Part shown: positions 35,801 through 47,099 of the stretch, in pieces
Layout: each line of letters starts with the position of its first letter
Position numbering within the stretch: the stretch's first letter is position 1
NCBI GenBank assembly: GCA_015501605.1
Contig: JADNRZ010000001.1
Location: 3,348,001 to 3,412,000, forward strand
DNA from: Panaeolus papilionaceus
Taxonomy: Eukaryota > Basidiomycota > Agaricomycetes > Agaricales
Length of the DNA stretch: 64,000 nucleotides
Direction of reading: 5' to 3'
Notes under the pieces: model-generated
What the model saw: only the letters and a program-made list of their open reading frames with translations
Told to the model about the DNA's origin: nothing
Databases searched by the model: none
Program-made: the position numbers and the translations under genes

Positions 35801-36351
35801 ACTTCTCATATTCTGCGCTTGATGAACATGGGTATGCTGCTGAAATGTGTGGTTCCCACCGTTAAGAATGTTCCTGCTGTTGTGCCCAAAGATCGCTGGA
35901 TGCGAATCCGGGGTGGCTACAAGATCACAACCTCCAGTTAAGCATACAAACAGTAGCGCGATACACCACGCAAGGTAGCTCACCCGATGCATAATTAAAT
36001 CCTTGAATGTGGCTGACCTGTTGTAAAGACGCTGATCCGCCGCCAAAAATCAGATTCGAGGAGCTTGCGACTGCTGTGCCCGACTCTGGGTGACCGGGTT
36101 CAGAGGAGGCCGTCAGCGTCGAGTACATGTACAAGTAGCCTGGAGAAAGCATACCATGCGATGCCTCGACTCTAGGTGGCAGAAGGTAAGGTCCACTGGC
36201 AGATAAGCGAGAGTCTGAAGCAGAACGATCACATTAAATCTAAGTTGGGGTATATTCAACTATTGCTTTCCTTACCTCTGGGTGTTGCTGGACGATACAG
36301 TGGCGATGGACTTGTGCCCCAGAGGAGAGGTTGAGTCCGAATGGGGGGCAT
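32860..36351 (-). CDS. NLR4: NACHT-domain STAND NTPase, in-frame stop in exon 7
   Basis: Exons by homology: 36276-36351, 36155-36214, 35984-36085, 35800-35895, 34403-35743, 33683-34340, 33183-33606, 32860-33120. The frame is kept throughout (3018 nt). However, a 3-base insertion in exon 7 adds TAG at 33291-33293, between GAA and TAC of the SEYSPC motif. The product would be about 882 aa instead of about 1005, keeping the whole NACHT module and losing the last part of exon 7 and all of exon 8. Exon 8 itself remains open (GSESRQVHGSES, end KKYAQSGR), so the stop looks recent. Exon 4 reads IFGHNSRNILNGGNHTFQQH, matching NLR2. Exon 6 has one extra residue (MSMARPDSD). The 3' flank matches NLR1. 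Confidence 0.85.
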
Positions 36352-36521
36352 TGGATGGATGAGAGCAAGAGGCAAAGAGTTGTTGACCCGTGTTCACTGA
36401 TTACCTGTGTGAACATGCTTCAACAGCATGCACATCTTCACTGCATTTCTAGTTTAGAAGATCGTCACAAATCGACACAGCTCGAGCTTGTACTCGCATG
36501 TCACTGCCATTCATACTCCCC

Positions 36522-36540
36522 GGCGACTCAGTTAGTTGCC
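36522..36540. promoter_or_regulatory. Upstream palindrome of NLR4
   Basis: Inverted repeat GGCGACT-CAGTT-AGTTGCC, 171 bp upstream of the NLR4 ATG. It is intermediate between the NLR5 and NLR2 forms; one position would be a G-T pair. Confidence 0.5.
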
Positions 36541-36595
36541 ATCTTGCGCCTGTGGGTGATCCCACCGCAGAAGATGTTTTTTGCCCCCCCCCCTA

Positions 36596-37028
36596 CAGTG
36601 AGGTTGTGGAGGTACTGAAAAAGGCGCCACCTAGGCGAACCAGCAAGAGTGATGGAGAATAGGGATAAGGATAAGAGTGGGGGGACGAGGGAAGCCGAAG
36701 ACGCAGGAGAAAGCTACTGATAAGGAAATAGGGGAGAAGAAGTGCGAGCAGAGAGAGAAGAAAGATAACGAGCAAGACAGGACTGGAGGGAGAAAAAAAA
36801 CGTGACGTTGGATTGGAGGAGAAGCTGGGGATAAGGACCAGCGCTGAACCTAAACCCGAACCCCTGACCAAAGCACATATCTCCAGCCTCTTCTTCATCG
36901 ACCTAACCCCAACTGCCATCCCCACCGTGCTCAGTCTATTGTCACTGACGTCATGCAAGATACGAAATTAGGTCCCTGCGCATGTCACGGTGCTTAGGAG
37001 CACGCCTGTGCAGATTATTGAAAAGCGG
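36596..37028 (+). pseudogene. Air-like 5' fragment fused to the NLR4 upstream flank
   Basis: Same arrangement as 11825-12552 but with a larger internal deletion. It has VEVLKKAPP-like entry, the charged AIR block to about 36830, a jump to the LFFIDLTPTAIPTVL block (about 36888-36933), and an ending KRSAGP-like at about 37030 where HDAC antisense begins. Non-functional. Confidence 0.6.
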
Positions 37029-37395
37029 AGTGCGGGTCCTTCTAACTCATCTCTACTCTGACCATCATCTTGTCCAAACCCAAGATGTTTCCCTACACTC
37101 TCCCTCGGCACATCCATCATTTGTACCGAAGGCGCATGTGTTAATTGTTCTAAATGCTCAAGTGCCGTCGTTCTACATTGAGCAAAGGAAGGGTTCAGCA
37201 ACGCCTCCAACAACCAAAACCAACAATCAAAACATGTACACACCTCACAATATCCGAAGACCTCTCCCTCATACTTATTCAAAACCTCCATATGACTCTC
37301 CGCAACCTCCAATTTGTATCCCGAGCCAACCACTCAAAATACTCATTCCACGGCAAATTCGAGTCAATATCATTCTCAATCCCTGCGCGAAACTT
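37029..37395 (-). pseudogene. HDAC fragment, two exons (unit 4)
   Basis: Minus strand. It holds the exon encoding TALEHLEQLTHAPSVQMMDV with VPRESVGKHLGFGQDDGQSR (about 37040-37180) and the degraded EYFEW/SGYKLEVAESHMEVL exon (about 37240-37390). There is no catalytic core. It ends at the common HDAC-Air junction at about 37395. Confidence 0.75.
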
Positions 37396-37541
37396 GTTTC
37401 CTTCTCATATTCTTTCATCTCGCGGTTCATACGCTCATACGAGGGCTCTGACTGTTTAACTGAACGATCTTGGGATCTTGGTGACACACTTAACTTGGAC
37501 GACAGACTTCAAGCAAGCTGGATTAAAACTGAGCATATCGC

Positions 37542-40408
37542 ATGGTTACTGCTACTACGAATACGACACATCAAATCATCGACATGACTATTGCTGCTGA
37601 TGGGCAGCCGGACGCTGCTTTAAACTCTACGCATACAGGGAAAGATGTGGAAGGCTCGCTTGTAGATGGCGTAGAATCAAATACGAATGCGAATGCGGGT
37701 GTTGATCCAAATTCCAACGCTAATGGCAATACCGACGTGCAACCCAACGCCAACTCGACGTCAAATTCCAACTCCAATCCGGAACCCAAAACCTCCCCAG
37801 ACGAACCCAGTCCTAATGCCAGTTCTACATCACCACCAACGACAACAGGCGCACAAACCACAATCCACACCGAATCCTCCGAGTCACAAGTGCAAAATGG
37901 AGACAGTGGAATGAAAGTAGCTCTGAGGTGGTGGACGTTGTGAAAACATCGCGCCGAGAGAGGCCGTAGCCGGGAAAGTTGTTCGCGGGGAGAGAGGAGA
38001 AAGCGACAGGGATGAGTGGTAGGGAGAAGAGTGTAGGTGGGGAGGGAGAGGAGAACGATCAGGAGAAGGGAAAGGGCGAGAAGAAGGGCACACAGAAGGA
38101 GAAGAACGAGCAATAGAGGATTGTAGAGAAGAGAAAACCCGAGGTTGATGATGGAAAGGAAGGAGAGGTGGGATTGGAAGAACGAGAGATGAAAGCTCAA
38201 GAATGAGGGTCGGGATGATGCAACGATGGAGGGTGTTGAGGAGCAGGGGCAAGTGCAACACGACTCTGAAGATGCACAATCAGAGTAGGAAACGGTGCGA
38301 GAACGAGAAAGGGAAAATCAAAACCTCCACCTCCACCCGCACCCGTGTCATCATCTAAAAACCAAAACCAAAATCAGAAGCAAGACCTGAACAGCAGGTC
38401 ACATTCCTCGACGAGCGTGAAGCCCAAGTTGAAGGGAATGACGAAAGCTGGGGAGAAGGAGAGGGTGAAGACGAAAGCTGAGGGGAAGTTGGAGAAGATG
38501 AAAGAGACGAGGGCCAAGCGAGAATCTCAATCCCAAGCACCATCTCAACCCACCCCAGCATCAGAACACACACCCAAACCCCAACAAGATACTCTAGCCT
38601 CTTCTTCATCGACCTAACCCCAACCGCCATCCCCACCGTGCTCATCGATATCACTCCCTTTGTCGATCTTGACGCACTTATGCACCGGATGTATCACGAC
38701 ACGACGACACGGCGAAGTTGCTCGTCCCTGCGCATATTACGGAGCCCGGGTGCACGCCGGTGCAGGTTCTTGAGAAGCAGAAGCAGAATTTAGGGAACAG
38801 GGACGGGAGGATGGGTATGGGGAAGAGGAAATGGGTACCGAGTATTTGGACTCGGATGATGTGAGGGTGCGTTGGTTCCTCTTTCTTGTTCAATCTACTC
38901 CTCGCATTGGTTGAACTGAACATCGGTAATACTTATACAGGGTATCACTCGCTATTTTGACGAATCGCCTGATCTGAGTGTTGCGTTGAGAGTGGGACAG
39001 TGTGTAAGAAGTGTGGTGCGGAGGATGAGCACAAGACGTCGGTGTATCCTGTGAGGATCGTGAGTGAATGGTCTTTCTCTCCTTCTCTTTCTCCCTTCTT
39101 CGTTTCTTGTGCTGTTTCGTCTACTGACGACGGTTTTCTCCACGTCTCATTCGTTGGCTTTTGTACTTGCGATTCGTTTATTGACGTCGTTTATTCATTT
39201 GCCAACGACACTGACGCGAATCCCACTTCTTGGTGCCTAACATACAGTGCTCTCGACGAACACTCGATACGATCATGTCCCATCACCAAATTCTGTTTTA
39301 TATGAGGTATGAAGGGGCATATTAACACTGTACGTATATCCTTTTCTTTGTATCATAATTTACCTTTTATTTATTGACTTGAAACATAATCGCTACAGAA
39401 CTGCCTCAATTGATGCTCGGAGCGTGCTACGGGCCCAGGAGTACAATCGTTGTTTTTCATCTTTCCACAAGACTTAGGTTAGTCGTTATCGTATATATCT
39501 CCCAATTCCCATTAGTCTAATTTATTTATTTATTGCATATTTTATCCTAATCTCTATCAACTCCTCGTACTCTCCTCAAATTCTCCCATCTTCTCAAAAC
39601 ATCCCCTCCCCTCACAACCTCCTCTCTCCTCACAACCGCCCCTGCACTTCACTCACCCAGAAATGTCCAACATGGTCGCGAATCTACGAGGCGCAGTGAC
39701 ACGCCACCCTTGTGCGACGCCTGGAGAAGAAGGGCCTGTTGTTGGGCAAGGGCGGCGTGATGAAAAGCCCCTTCTGGGACCCTAGCTCAGAAAGCCAACA
39801 CAAAAAATCAAAGTCAGCGACAAAGCCTAAGCATGTAGATGATTATGTTAATGAACAGTGGGGCAATGTGCTGGATCAGGTTGGGAAGAAGGCGACGGTG
39901 AAGGCGAGGTTGGAGTTGCAGAAACGTGAGCAGAGGGTGGATGAGCATGAGCATGAGCACGATTGGTTTGGGAGTAGGACGAAGGCGAATACGAGTGGGA
40001 GTGTGAAGGCCAACGCGGCACCCCAAGCGCCGAAGAGGTCCCCTACGGAACCCAAAAGATGCGCTTTGGGTTCTTGTTAGATGCGAAGAAGAAGGATGAG
40101 CAGGGGAGTTTGTTGGCAAGGTTGGAGGTGCCGAGTGGGAATGATTTTGCGAGGAGTGAGAAGAGGGATAGAGATAGAGATAGCGGGCGGCGGAGTGGTG
40201 GTAGAGATAATGGTGGTGGGTGAGTCGGAGAAGAGTGGAAGGGGTGGGTCTGATAAGAGTTCGAAGAGGGATAGGGATAGGGAGGGGAAGGATAAGAATC
40301 GGGATAGGGATCGGGACAGGAGGGATACGTGGAGAGATGCGGGTAAGGATGCGGGTAGGGACGAGATGAGGAATGGGAGGAGGTATATGCGACGTTTATG
40401 CGAGGTAG
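37542..40408 (+). pseudogene. Air1/Air2-like zinc-knuckle gene, copy 4 (decayed)
   Basis: The only copy with a clean start: MVTATTNTTHQIIDMTIAAD at 37542, then SNANGNTDVQPNANSTSNS. A frameshift ends this reading at 37943 (after MKVALRWW). A later reading gives KNQNQNQKQDLNSRSHSSTS (38345-38617). Exon 1 ends near 38867 with a VTEYLDSDDV-like sequence. Knuckle exon 1 (about 38941-39060) reads GITRYFDESPDLSVAL, then CKKCGAEDEHKTSVYP, with the fourth ligand Cys changed to Tyr. Exon 2 lost its cysteines by frameshift (CLTYSALDEHS). The last knuckle is missing because of a deletion into NVMKSPFWDPSSESQHKK (39745). The C-terminal Arg/Asp/Ser-rich tail ends with an extra base at about 40393. Confidence 0.75.
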
Positions 40409-41010
40409 TGGTTGTCCGCGACGTGGTGTGGTGTGCTGGTTTTTTCTTGGTGAATGTTTTATTTCGTTATTGCGCATTTCATGTATGTATAGTATGTATG
40501 TACTTGGCTGCTCACACATTTCGCATTTTACATCTTTTTTATAATTTTATTTCGTGGATTTTGATAATTTAACTTTCAACGTTTCAACTTTTACTCTTGA
40601 CTCTTAACGTGACATTCTGACGTTCTGTCCTGTGTTTTAACCTTAAAACCAGTTTGTGTGTCCAACGACACTGACACCGTCAATGTAGATCTTCGATCCA
40701 GCAGGTACACAGGCACGGACATACCCGATCTGATGATGTCAACGATGTTGATAGTGGGTGGCAGCTTTAGCACTTACCATGAACCACCACCATCGTCTCA
40801 ATTTGAATTGAACACATGCGTCTCGACGATCATATAAAAACTACATATACCACATTACATTGCTAGTATCAGTACTTCATACCCTGCTTCAACTTAATAA
40901 TAATTCTTGGATCTTACTCAAGTTTACGCTCGGACACCGTAACTACCCCACAACCAACCTATCGGACCATCTGAACCCGTCTGAATCGGTCTACAACACA
41001 ACACTACAAA
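40409..41010 (+). other. Air-UBC intergenic region, unit 4
   Basis: Spacer homologous to 5617-6078, including the 'gacaccgtcaatgtagatcttcga' block near 40672. It probably contains the ancestral UBC-like promoter. No gene is seen. Confidence 0.45.
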
Positions 41011-42140
41011 ATGCTTCGCCCACCACCATCTATACGGCCCTCATCCGCGCTAGCACCACAGGTTATCACTAGCACCACATCCGATGCCTCTGGGTCGGAT
41101 TCTGGCTCTGCAGCGCAACGCGACAACATCCTCTTGCGCACTTGCTATCACTTGAATGTGCCCTACTGAGGAATATCAACCACTGTCCGCTTGGGATGTA
41201 CGTTTTACCGTCCCCTGCTAGTTATTTTGTGTGGGATGGGGTTTTTATACGGTAAGTGGATTTGTTGGATGTCGTGGTTGTGGATTTTAGGCTGATTGCT
41301 TTCCTTCACGTCGTATTTCATTCCATATTATTCTACCATTCACGATAATTAAATTGAATGGATGAAATAAAGGGCTATTACGCCGACACTGTCTTCAAAT
41401 CACATTCCCCCAGACGTTCCCTGATCACCCACCAAGCGTCGAATTCGTAACCGAGGTCTTTCATCCCTTCGTTTCGCATGCTGGAGCGTTTAATTTGGGG
41501 TATCATTATAAGCACTGGAGGTGAGTCTGGGTTTTTTTATTTCCGGTGATCAACATAGCTTGACAATGGCTTGATTTTACTTTAGAGCTGACGAACACCA
41601 CATTATCCACGTATAACACTGGGTCAAAACATCGTTTAAGAAAAATCTGTTGGATAGGATTCAAGAGAGTGATTGTTATAACAAGGAAGCTTTTAGGTTC
41701 GTCTCTCCCTCTCTCTCTACTCTATGTTCTCAACTCAACTCAAATCAATCAACTAACCATAATACTCATTTCTTTACCTATACTCGAAAACAGATTATAC
41801 AGAGACTCAACCTCATCATTCGCCAACCTCGCAGCATGATCTGCCCAATTGTTATCTTCGGATTCGGTGTTGTTCGACATGGATGATGGGCATCTGAAGG
41901 GGAGAGCAAGGTAGGGTGCCAGCTCTGGTTCTGGATCAGTTAGGTCGAGCCCGGGTGCTGGTAGGGCAGGGAGTGAGGGTATGAGCCGGCTGAACAGCAC
42001 AGGGAGGGCAATTGGTGGCACTACAGCTGTGACGGGGACAGCAGGACCGGGACCGATGTTTGAGAGGCTGGATGTGGACGAGCTGAGAGTTGAACAGGAG
42101 AGATTGGGGGTGCGGGGTGGGTTGTGTAATTGTGAATGAG
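41011..42140 (+). pseudogene. UBC-variant (AKTIP/FTS-like) gene, copy 4 (decayed)
   Basis: Best copy of exon 1: MLRPPPSIRPSSALAPQVIT with SDASGSDSGSAAQR. A 1-nt insertion at about 41140 shifts the frame before LSLECALLRNIN, CPLGMYVLPSPASYFVWDGV. Exon 2 (about 41367-41520) retains ADTVFKS and then a frameshift; VFHPFVSHAGAFN is preceded by PRSF-like frame loss. Exon 3 has ADEHHIIHV-like and LLDRIQESDCYNKEAFR. Exon 4 has LYRDSTSSFANLAA, followed by a shortened Gly-rich tail and DVDELRVEQERLG. The UBC active-site cysteine region is not identifiable, which fits a UEV/AKTIP-type protein. NLR5 follows without an X fragment. Confidence 0.6.
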
Positions 42141-42622
42141 GGGTTTGTGTTTTTAAGTTGCGTTGCGCTTGTACATTTCGATGGATGGAATGGAATATAC
42201 CCCACATTAATTTGGACTCGGAGAATTTAACTGATAGTAAAAACTTCCTTCGACTTGTATGAGTATTCGATAGCTGAGGGCTGAATATGAATCCGAAAAT
42301 CGAAATAAATACCACGTATTTTAATGGTTTACAAACGGTAACGTTCAACCATACCGATTCCATTGCAATTGCGTACTTGACCAAAGATTACCGTAAATCA
42401 TTGGTAGTTTACATGCGCTTATTCAAATAGGGGTACGGCTCGTCCAGTGATTTCAATACATTGTAAGTATTCACGAAGATGTGTGGTCAGTCTATCCCAA
42501 CGCTCAACAAAATCCGGTGACTGGCAGTACATTGACAACCAATGAAGCATATTGACATACTCTGTATATGTTATCATCTGGGTCATACCATAAGACTGCC
42601 ATTTCACAATGAGACCCCGCAT
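42141..42622 (-). other. UBC 3' flank and 68-codon minus-strand ORF before NLR5
   Basis: UBC-like downstream sequence up to about 42420. On the minus strand, 42419-42622 is an open reading frame (DFVERWDRLTTHLREYLQC, ending RAVPLFE) starting immediately after the NLR5 stop. The homologous parts near 7460-7560 and 53110-53290 are interrupted, so coding status is doubtful. It may simply be NLR5 3' UTR. Confidence 0.3.
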
Positions 42623-45600
42623 TTAATCTTTGCGAAGTGCGTACTCTTCCTCAGCCATGTCATAATAAAATTTGAAACCCATCCATCTGCTAAATATTGA
42701 CCAGCTCTCCCAATCGATAGGAAGGTCCGTATTGGGGTCTATTGTTTTCTCTGCTACCTCGTATGCAGCAACACCTACCCCGACATCATCATCGCTGTTG
42801 GATTCCGTGTCACAGTTGTAAATACAATTGCTTTCAGATCCATCAACTCGACGTGATTCAGAACCGTTGCATATGAGGTACAACTGTTTACAGACAGTCA
42901 GCGTCCTCAATAATGGAATCAGCTTGAGCAGTAGCAAAAACACGTACGCGTACATAGTCGTGGAGGTAAGTGAGGTTGTATCTAAAACTTCGGGGTCTAG
43001 ATTTATCGATAAAGTAAGGTGGGGCAGAAAACCAGCGGGGCAGTATACAAGGACTTGGTTCACGTGAAAAAGAGTGCCATAATTCCTTTTGAGACTCAGA
43101 TCCAGGATAGGGAAAGTCGAAGGGGAATGTTGTGTCCTCCATTGTTGAAACAACATCAGGTGGAAAAATCTTTCGGGATGTTTCTTCCAAAGCTGAGACT
43201 ATATCAGCTGAAAGGGGGCAGTGGTACCATATAAATTCGCTAACATGGCCTAAGAGGACACCTGTCAAGAGTGCACACCAATTCTCGCCTCCTGTCCGCT
43301 TTAGGTGGTCAATAACGGCTTGGTGTTCAAAAATTAATTGGGAAGAACTGGGATCTTCCAATGCATCAAACCTACACAGGTGACAGCCCATTGGGGCTGT
43401 AGCATCAGTGATAAAACAATGATACCGAATGTGATTAAAATACCAACATTGAGTTAAGATGCCTGATACTGAATACAGCCGCAGCAGTTGCCAGGGCAGG
43501 CTGCCATCGGGTCCTTGCATTCTGTCTCAATTTTTTGATCTCCAGTGCTTCCTTCTCTGAAGCTGGCAGATATTTGTCAAGGAGATCCAAGAATTCGCGC
43601 CATTGGTCGTCCCTGTAATTTTTCAGAAAGAACTGGTGCTTCTTCAAGGAAAAGAAGTGGCGTATGTTGACTCCTGTGTCATGTTGGATGCACGCTTTGA
43701 GATGCCAATCAACCAATTTAAAAGGATAGTCACAATAAAAGTCAGAGTTAGGTGTGGTCATAGTTGGGAATATTTCTGCCTGATACATAACGAGTAGTTC
43801 CAGCGGAAGCTGCGCACTTTCAAATTCCTGGCGAATTCGGACTGGCATTGTTGCCACTGCTGGTGCGAAAACGGACCATAAATCCCGGTCGATGATGTCA
43901 GCTGGATTGCTGAATCGGTGGTAGCATAGCCGCCAAAGCACCATATAAAGCATCAGGCTGTGCAAGGTGTCCCACCGGGTAAGTTGCTCGACCACTTGGT
44001 CCCTGGAGGAAGGCTGGCAAGATGCTCGAGTTTGAAGTAGGATCAAGAAACAATAGATGATATATTGTTCATCTGCCACAGCTAGACCTGGTTCTGCTGT
44101 TGTGATATAAAGTATGCTCAGTCGCCTCTCCGTGGAAAAGAAAATGACAGACTCACCACGCAGGTGTTGTAATGTTGTTTCACAAAGCTTCTGGTCGAAG
44201 CTCGGGATATCAACATAGAATTCCTCCGATCGATGTGGGTCTAACAAAAACTCAAGAAGTGACGCGTGATGAAATAAAGCTGGATAGGGTCGGTTCCTGT
44301 CTGCATAACCCATTAATTGCATCCCATCTTCGTCACAATTCATGATGGACTGCAAATCAACAAGAAGCGTGTGGACGGAATAGGGTAAGGAGAGAAGGGT
44401 CCGGAGGTAGTCTCTGGAATCGATGTCGAGCATTTTACCCCAAAATGTGGTTGTGGTGATTCGAAAGGCCAAAATCTGGTGGACAAGCTTTGGGTGCTTG
44501 GTTTGCCGGAGAATGTGAAGATACAGCGCATCTAGATCGGCATAAGGTCGATCATCACTGGGAATGGCGTGCTTCAAAATGGCTTCCAGTCGCTCGCAGG
44601 GATGACCACGTAGGTCCTTAATATATTTGATAATGGTGGCGGCGTAGACAAATTGGCCAGAAGCGCGCCTGATAATCCGCTGGACAAGCTCAGGTGACGG
44701 CCAGCTAGCTGGAATGAGGTATTTGAGCAGATGCGATTGCTTGATTTTGGCAGTTTCGTCGTTCATAAACACTTCGATGTCGTGGTCGCTGTCACAGTGA
44801 TCCAGGAGCGAGATGGTACGTAAAAGCTGCGGGTTCTCCGACTGATTGTTGTTCATCCATGATCGAATGATCACCTCTGGCCGACTCGCTAGAAACACCG
44901 AGCACGGGAACACGTCCTGGTAACTAACGAGCGCAGCAAGGGCCTCCAGGACTTGTATTTGCCCGGCTTCTTCCTTGCACTCGTCCAAGCCATCGATAAC
45001 GATAACCTTGGGTAGCACGCAGGCGGTACCCCCATTGTTGGCCATGTCCAGTTGTAGCGCCTTCAGGGGGTCGATAATAAGTGCGACAACTTGTTCTGTG
45101 AGGGTAAGGTCGAAGATGGATGGTCTGCTGACGATGACATGCTCTACGAAGTGCTTTAAGCCGGTGACAACTTCGGTGAGCTGGTAGGCGATGGTAGTGA
45201 CGAAACGACCCTCGTGGCCGCGATGACTATTCAGCTGCGCCGTTCTCGAGAAGAAAAAGGAAGCGGCAAGGTTCGACGCCGCTCGAAGCTCCATGGCCAA
45301 GGTCTGCGCAACGGCGGATTTTCCTGCACCTGCAGAGCCGTATAACCATAAAATTCGAGAACGACCATCCCTGGCCCAGTTCCGTGTTGTGTTCAAGAGT
45401 CCAGTCCTGGTGTTTGGGTGGCATTTGGGAGGATCGTATCGATCCCTGGAGTTGTAGGCTGCTCCTGGTGACGAGTGTTCGTACAGAATTTGTATCGCTG
45501 CAGACGTGCGTGTCAGACGTTATTCTCCCTATGTTTACATAGTAAAATTTCTCACCACCTCTCATATTGTGCGCTTGGTCGACATAGGTATTGTGCTGAA

Positions 45601-46103
45601 ATGTGGGATTCCCACCGATAAACATGACTTTGCTGTTGGGACCAAAGATCGCTGGATGCGAATCCGGGGCAGGTACAAGATTACAACCTCCCTGTAAGCA
45701 GATAAAACAGTAACGCCGCGCAGGTTGCTCACCCGATTCGTAATTGGATCCTTGAACATGGCTGGCTTGTTGAAAAGGTGGATATCCGTCGCCGACAATC
45801 AGATTCGACGAGCTTGCGACTCCTATGCTCGCCTCTTGGTAATCGGATTAGGAGGAAGCTGTTAACCTCGATGATATGGACAAATAACCTGGAAAAAGTA
45901 TACCATGTGATGCTTCGACTCTAGGTGGCAGACGGTAAGGTCCACTAGCAGACGAGCGAGAGTCTGAAGCAGAACGATCACATGATTAAATCTAGGCTCG
46001 GGTATATTCAGCTAATGCTTTCCTTACCTTTGGGTGTTGCTGAACGACTCAGTGGCGATGGGCTTGCGCCACGGAGGAGAGGTTGAGTCCGAATGGGAGG
46101 CAT
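42623..46103 (-). CDS. NLR5: NACHT-domain STAND NTPase, 8 exons
   Basis: Exons: 46028-46103, 45904-45963, 45733-45834, 45556-45651, 44157-45497, 43448-44093, 42948-43371, 42623-42883. They sum to 3006 nt, giving 1001 aa with no stop. The start is MPPIRTQPLL. The P-loop is GSAGAGKS and Walker B is VIVIDGLDECKEE. Exon 4 reads IFGPNSKVMFIGGNPTFQHN. Exon 6 is three residues shorter than in sisters, in the NPADIIDRD segment. The exon 3 acceptor is AAG rather than CAG, a minor deviation. Intron 5 is 63 nt, stop-free and in frame, as in NLR1. Exons 7 and 8 (PRWFSAPPYF, DTESNSDDDVGVGV) are closest to NLR1. Confidence 0.9.
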
Positions 46104-46282
46104 TGGGTGCAAGAGGGCAAGAGGCAAGGCGATCAGCTTGCAACATTTCGCCGATTAACTGTCAAGGGTGTGAAGATGCTTCAACAGCATGCACATCTTC
46201 ACTGCATTTCTAGTTTAGGACATTGTCACAAATCGACACAGCTGGAGCTTGTACTCACATGTCACTGCCATTCATACTGCCC

Positions 46283-46301
46283 GGCGACTCAGTTAGTCGC
46301 C
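46283..46301. promoter_or_regulatory. Upstream palindrome of NLR5
   Basis: Perfect inverted repeat GGCGACT-CAGTT-AGTCGCC, 180 bp upstream of the NLR5 ATG. It serves as the reference form for comparing the other copies. Confidence 0.55.
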
Positions 46302-46339
46302 ATCCTGCGCCTGAAGGTTGATCCCACCGCAGAAAAATG

Positions 46340-47098
46340 TTTTTCGCCCCTCTACAGCGACGTTGCAGAGGTACTGAAAACGGCCACCTAGGCGGACCAG
46401 GAAGAGTGATGGAGGATTAGGATAAGGATATAGAGCGGCGGGGCGAGGGAAAGCCTAAGATACAGGAGAAAGCTACTGATAAGGGAATAGGGAAGAAGTG
46501 CAAGCAGAAGGAGAAGACAGGCTTCACACTCGCCGACGAACAATCCGACCGGCTCTGCTGGTCTTGCCCCTGATTTTGGTGTTGGTTTTAAGATGGGGAC
46601 ACGGCTGTAGGTGGAGGAGGAGGTTTTGATTTATCCAGATCTTGTTCCCAGTCGCGTTCTGACCGTGCGTCCTGGAATTCCTGCTGCCTGCCATTTGCTC
46701 CTCCCCACCCTCCATCGTATCCTCGCCCACACCCCAATCCTTATCCCTAGTTTCATCCCTCATCTCTTTCCTCCAATCCAACATCGTGTTTCTATCTCTC
46801 TCCAGTCCTCTCTTGCTCGTTGCCCAAGTCGAAGGGCAAGAGACAATCTCTATCTCAGTCACGGTCCCAGCCTAAATCACCCACAGCGCTCTAAACCAGC
46901 ACCGAACGTAAACCCGAACTCCTACCCGGAGCAAATATCTCGAGCCTTTTCTTCATCGACCTATGTAACCCCCACAGCGATCCCCACCGTACTCATCAAT
47001 ACCAAATCCGCTGTCACACTTGACTCGTCTATTGCCACTGACGTCATGCAAGATATGAAATTGCTGGTCTCTGCGCATTATTGAGAAGCGGAGTATGG
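46340..47098 (+). pseudogene. Air-like 5' fragment with a ~300-bp internal inversion
   Basis: Same fragment type as 11825-12552. Here 46521 to about 46820 is reverse-complemented relative to that copy: the KNQNQNQ-like and charged-region sequence is read on the minus strand, between plus-strand 'gagaagacag' and 'gcccaagtcgaag'. After the inversion the LVPAHY-like and LFFIDLCNPHSDPH-like end of exon 1 continues to about 47098, then antisense HDAC tail begins. Non-functional. Confidence 0.7.
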
Positions 47099-47099
47099 G

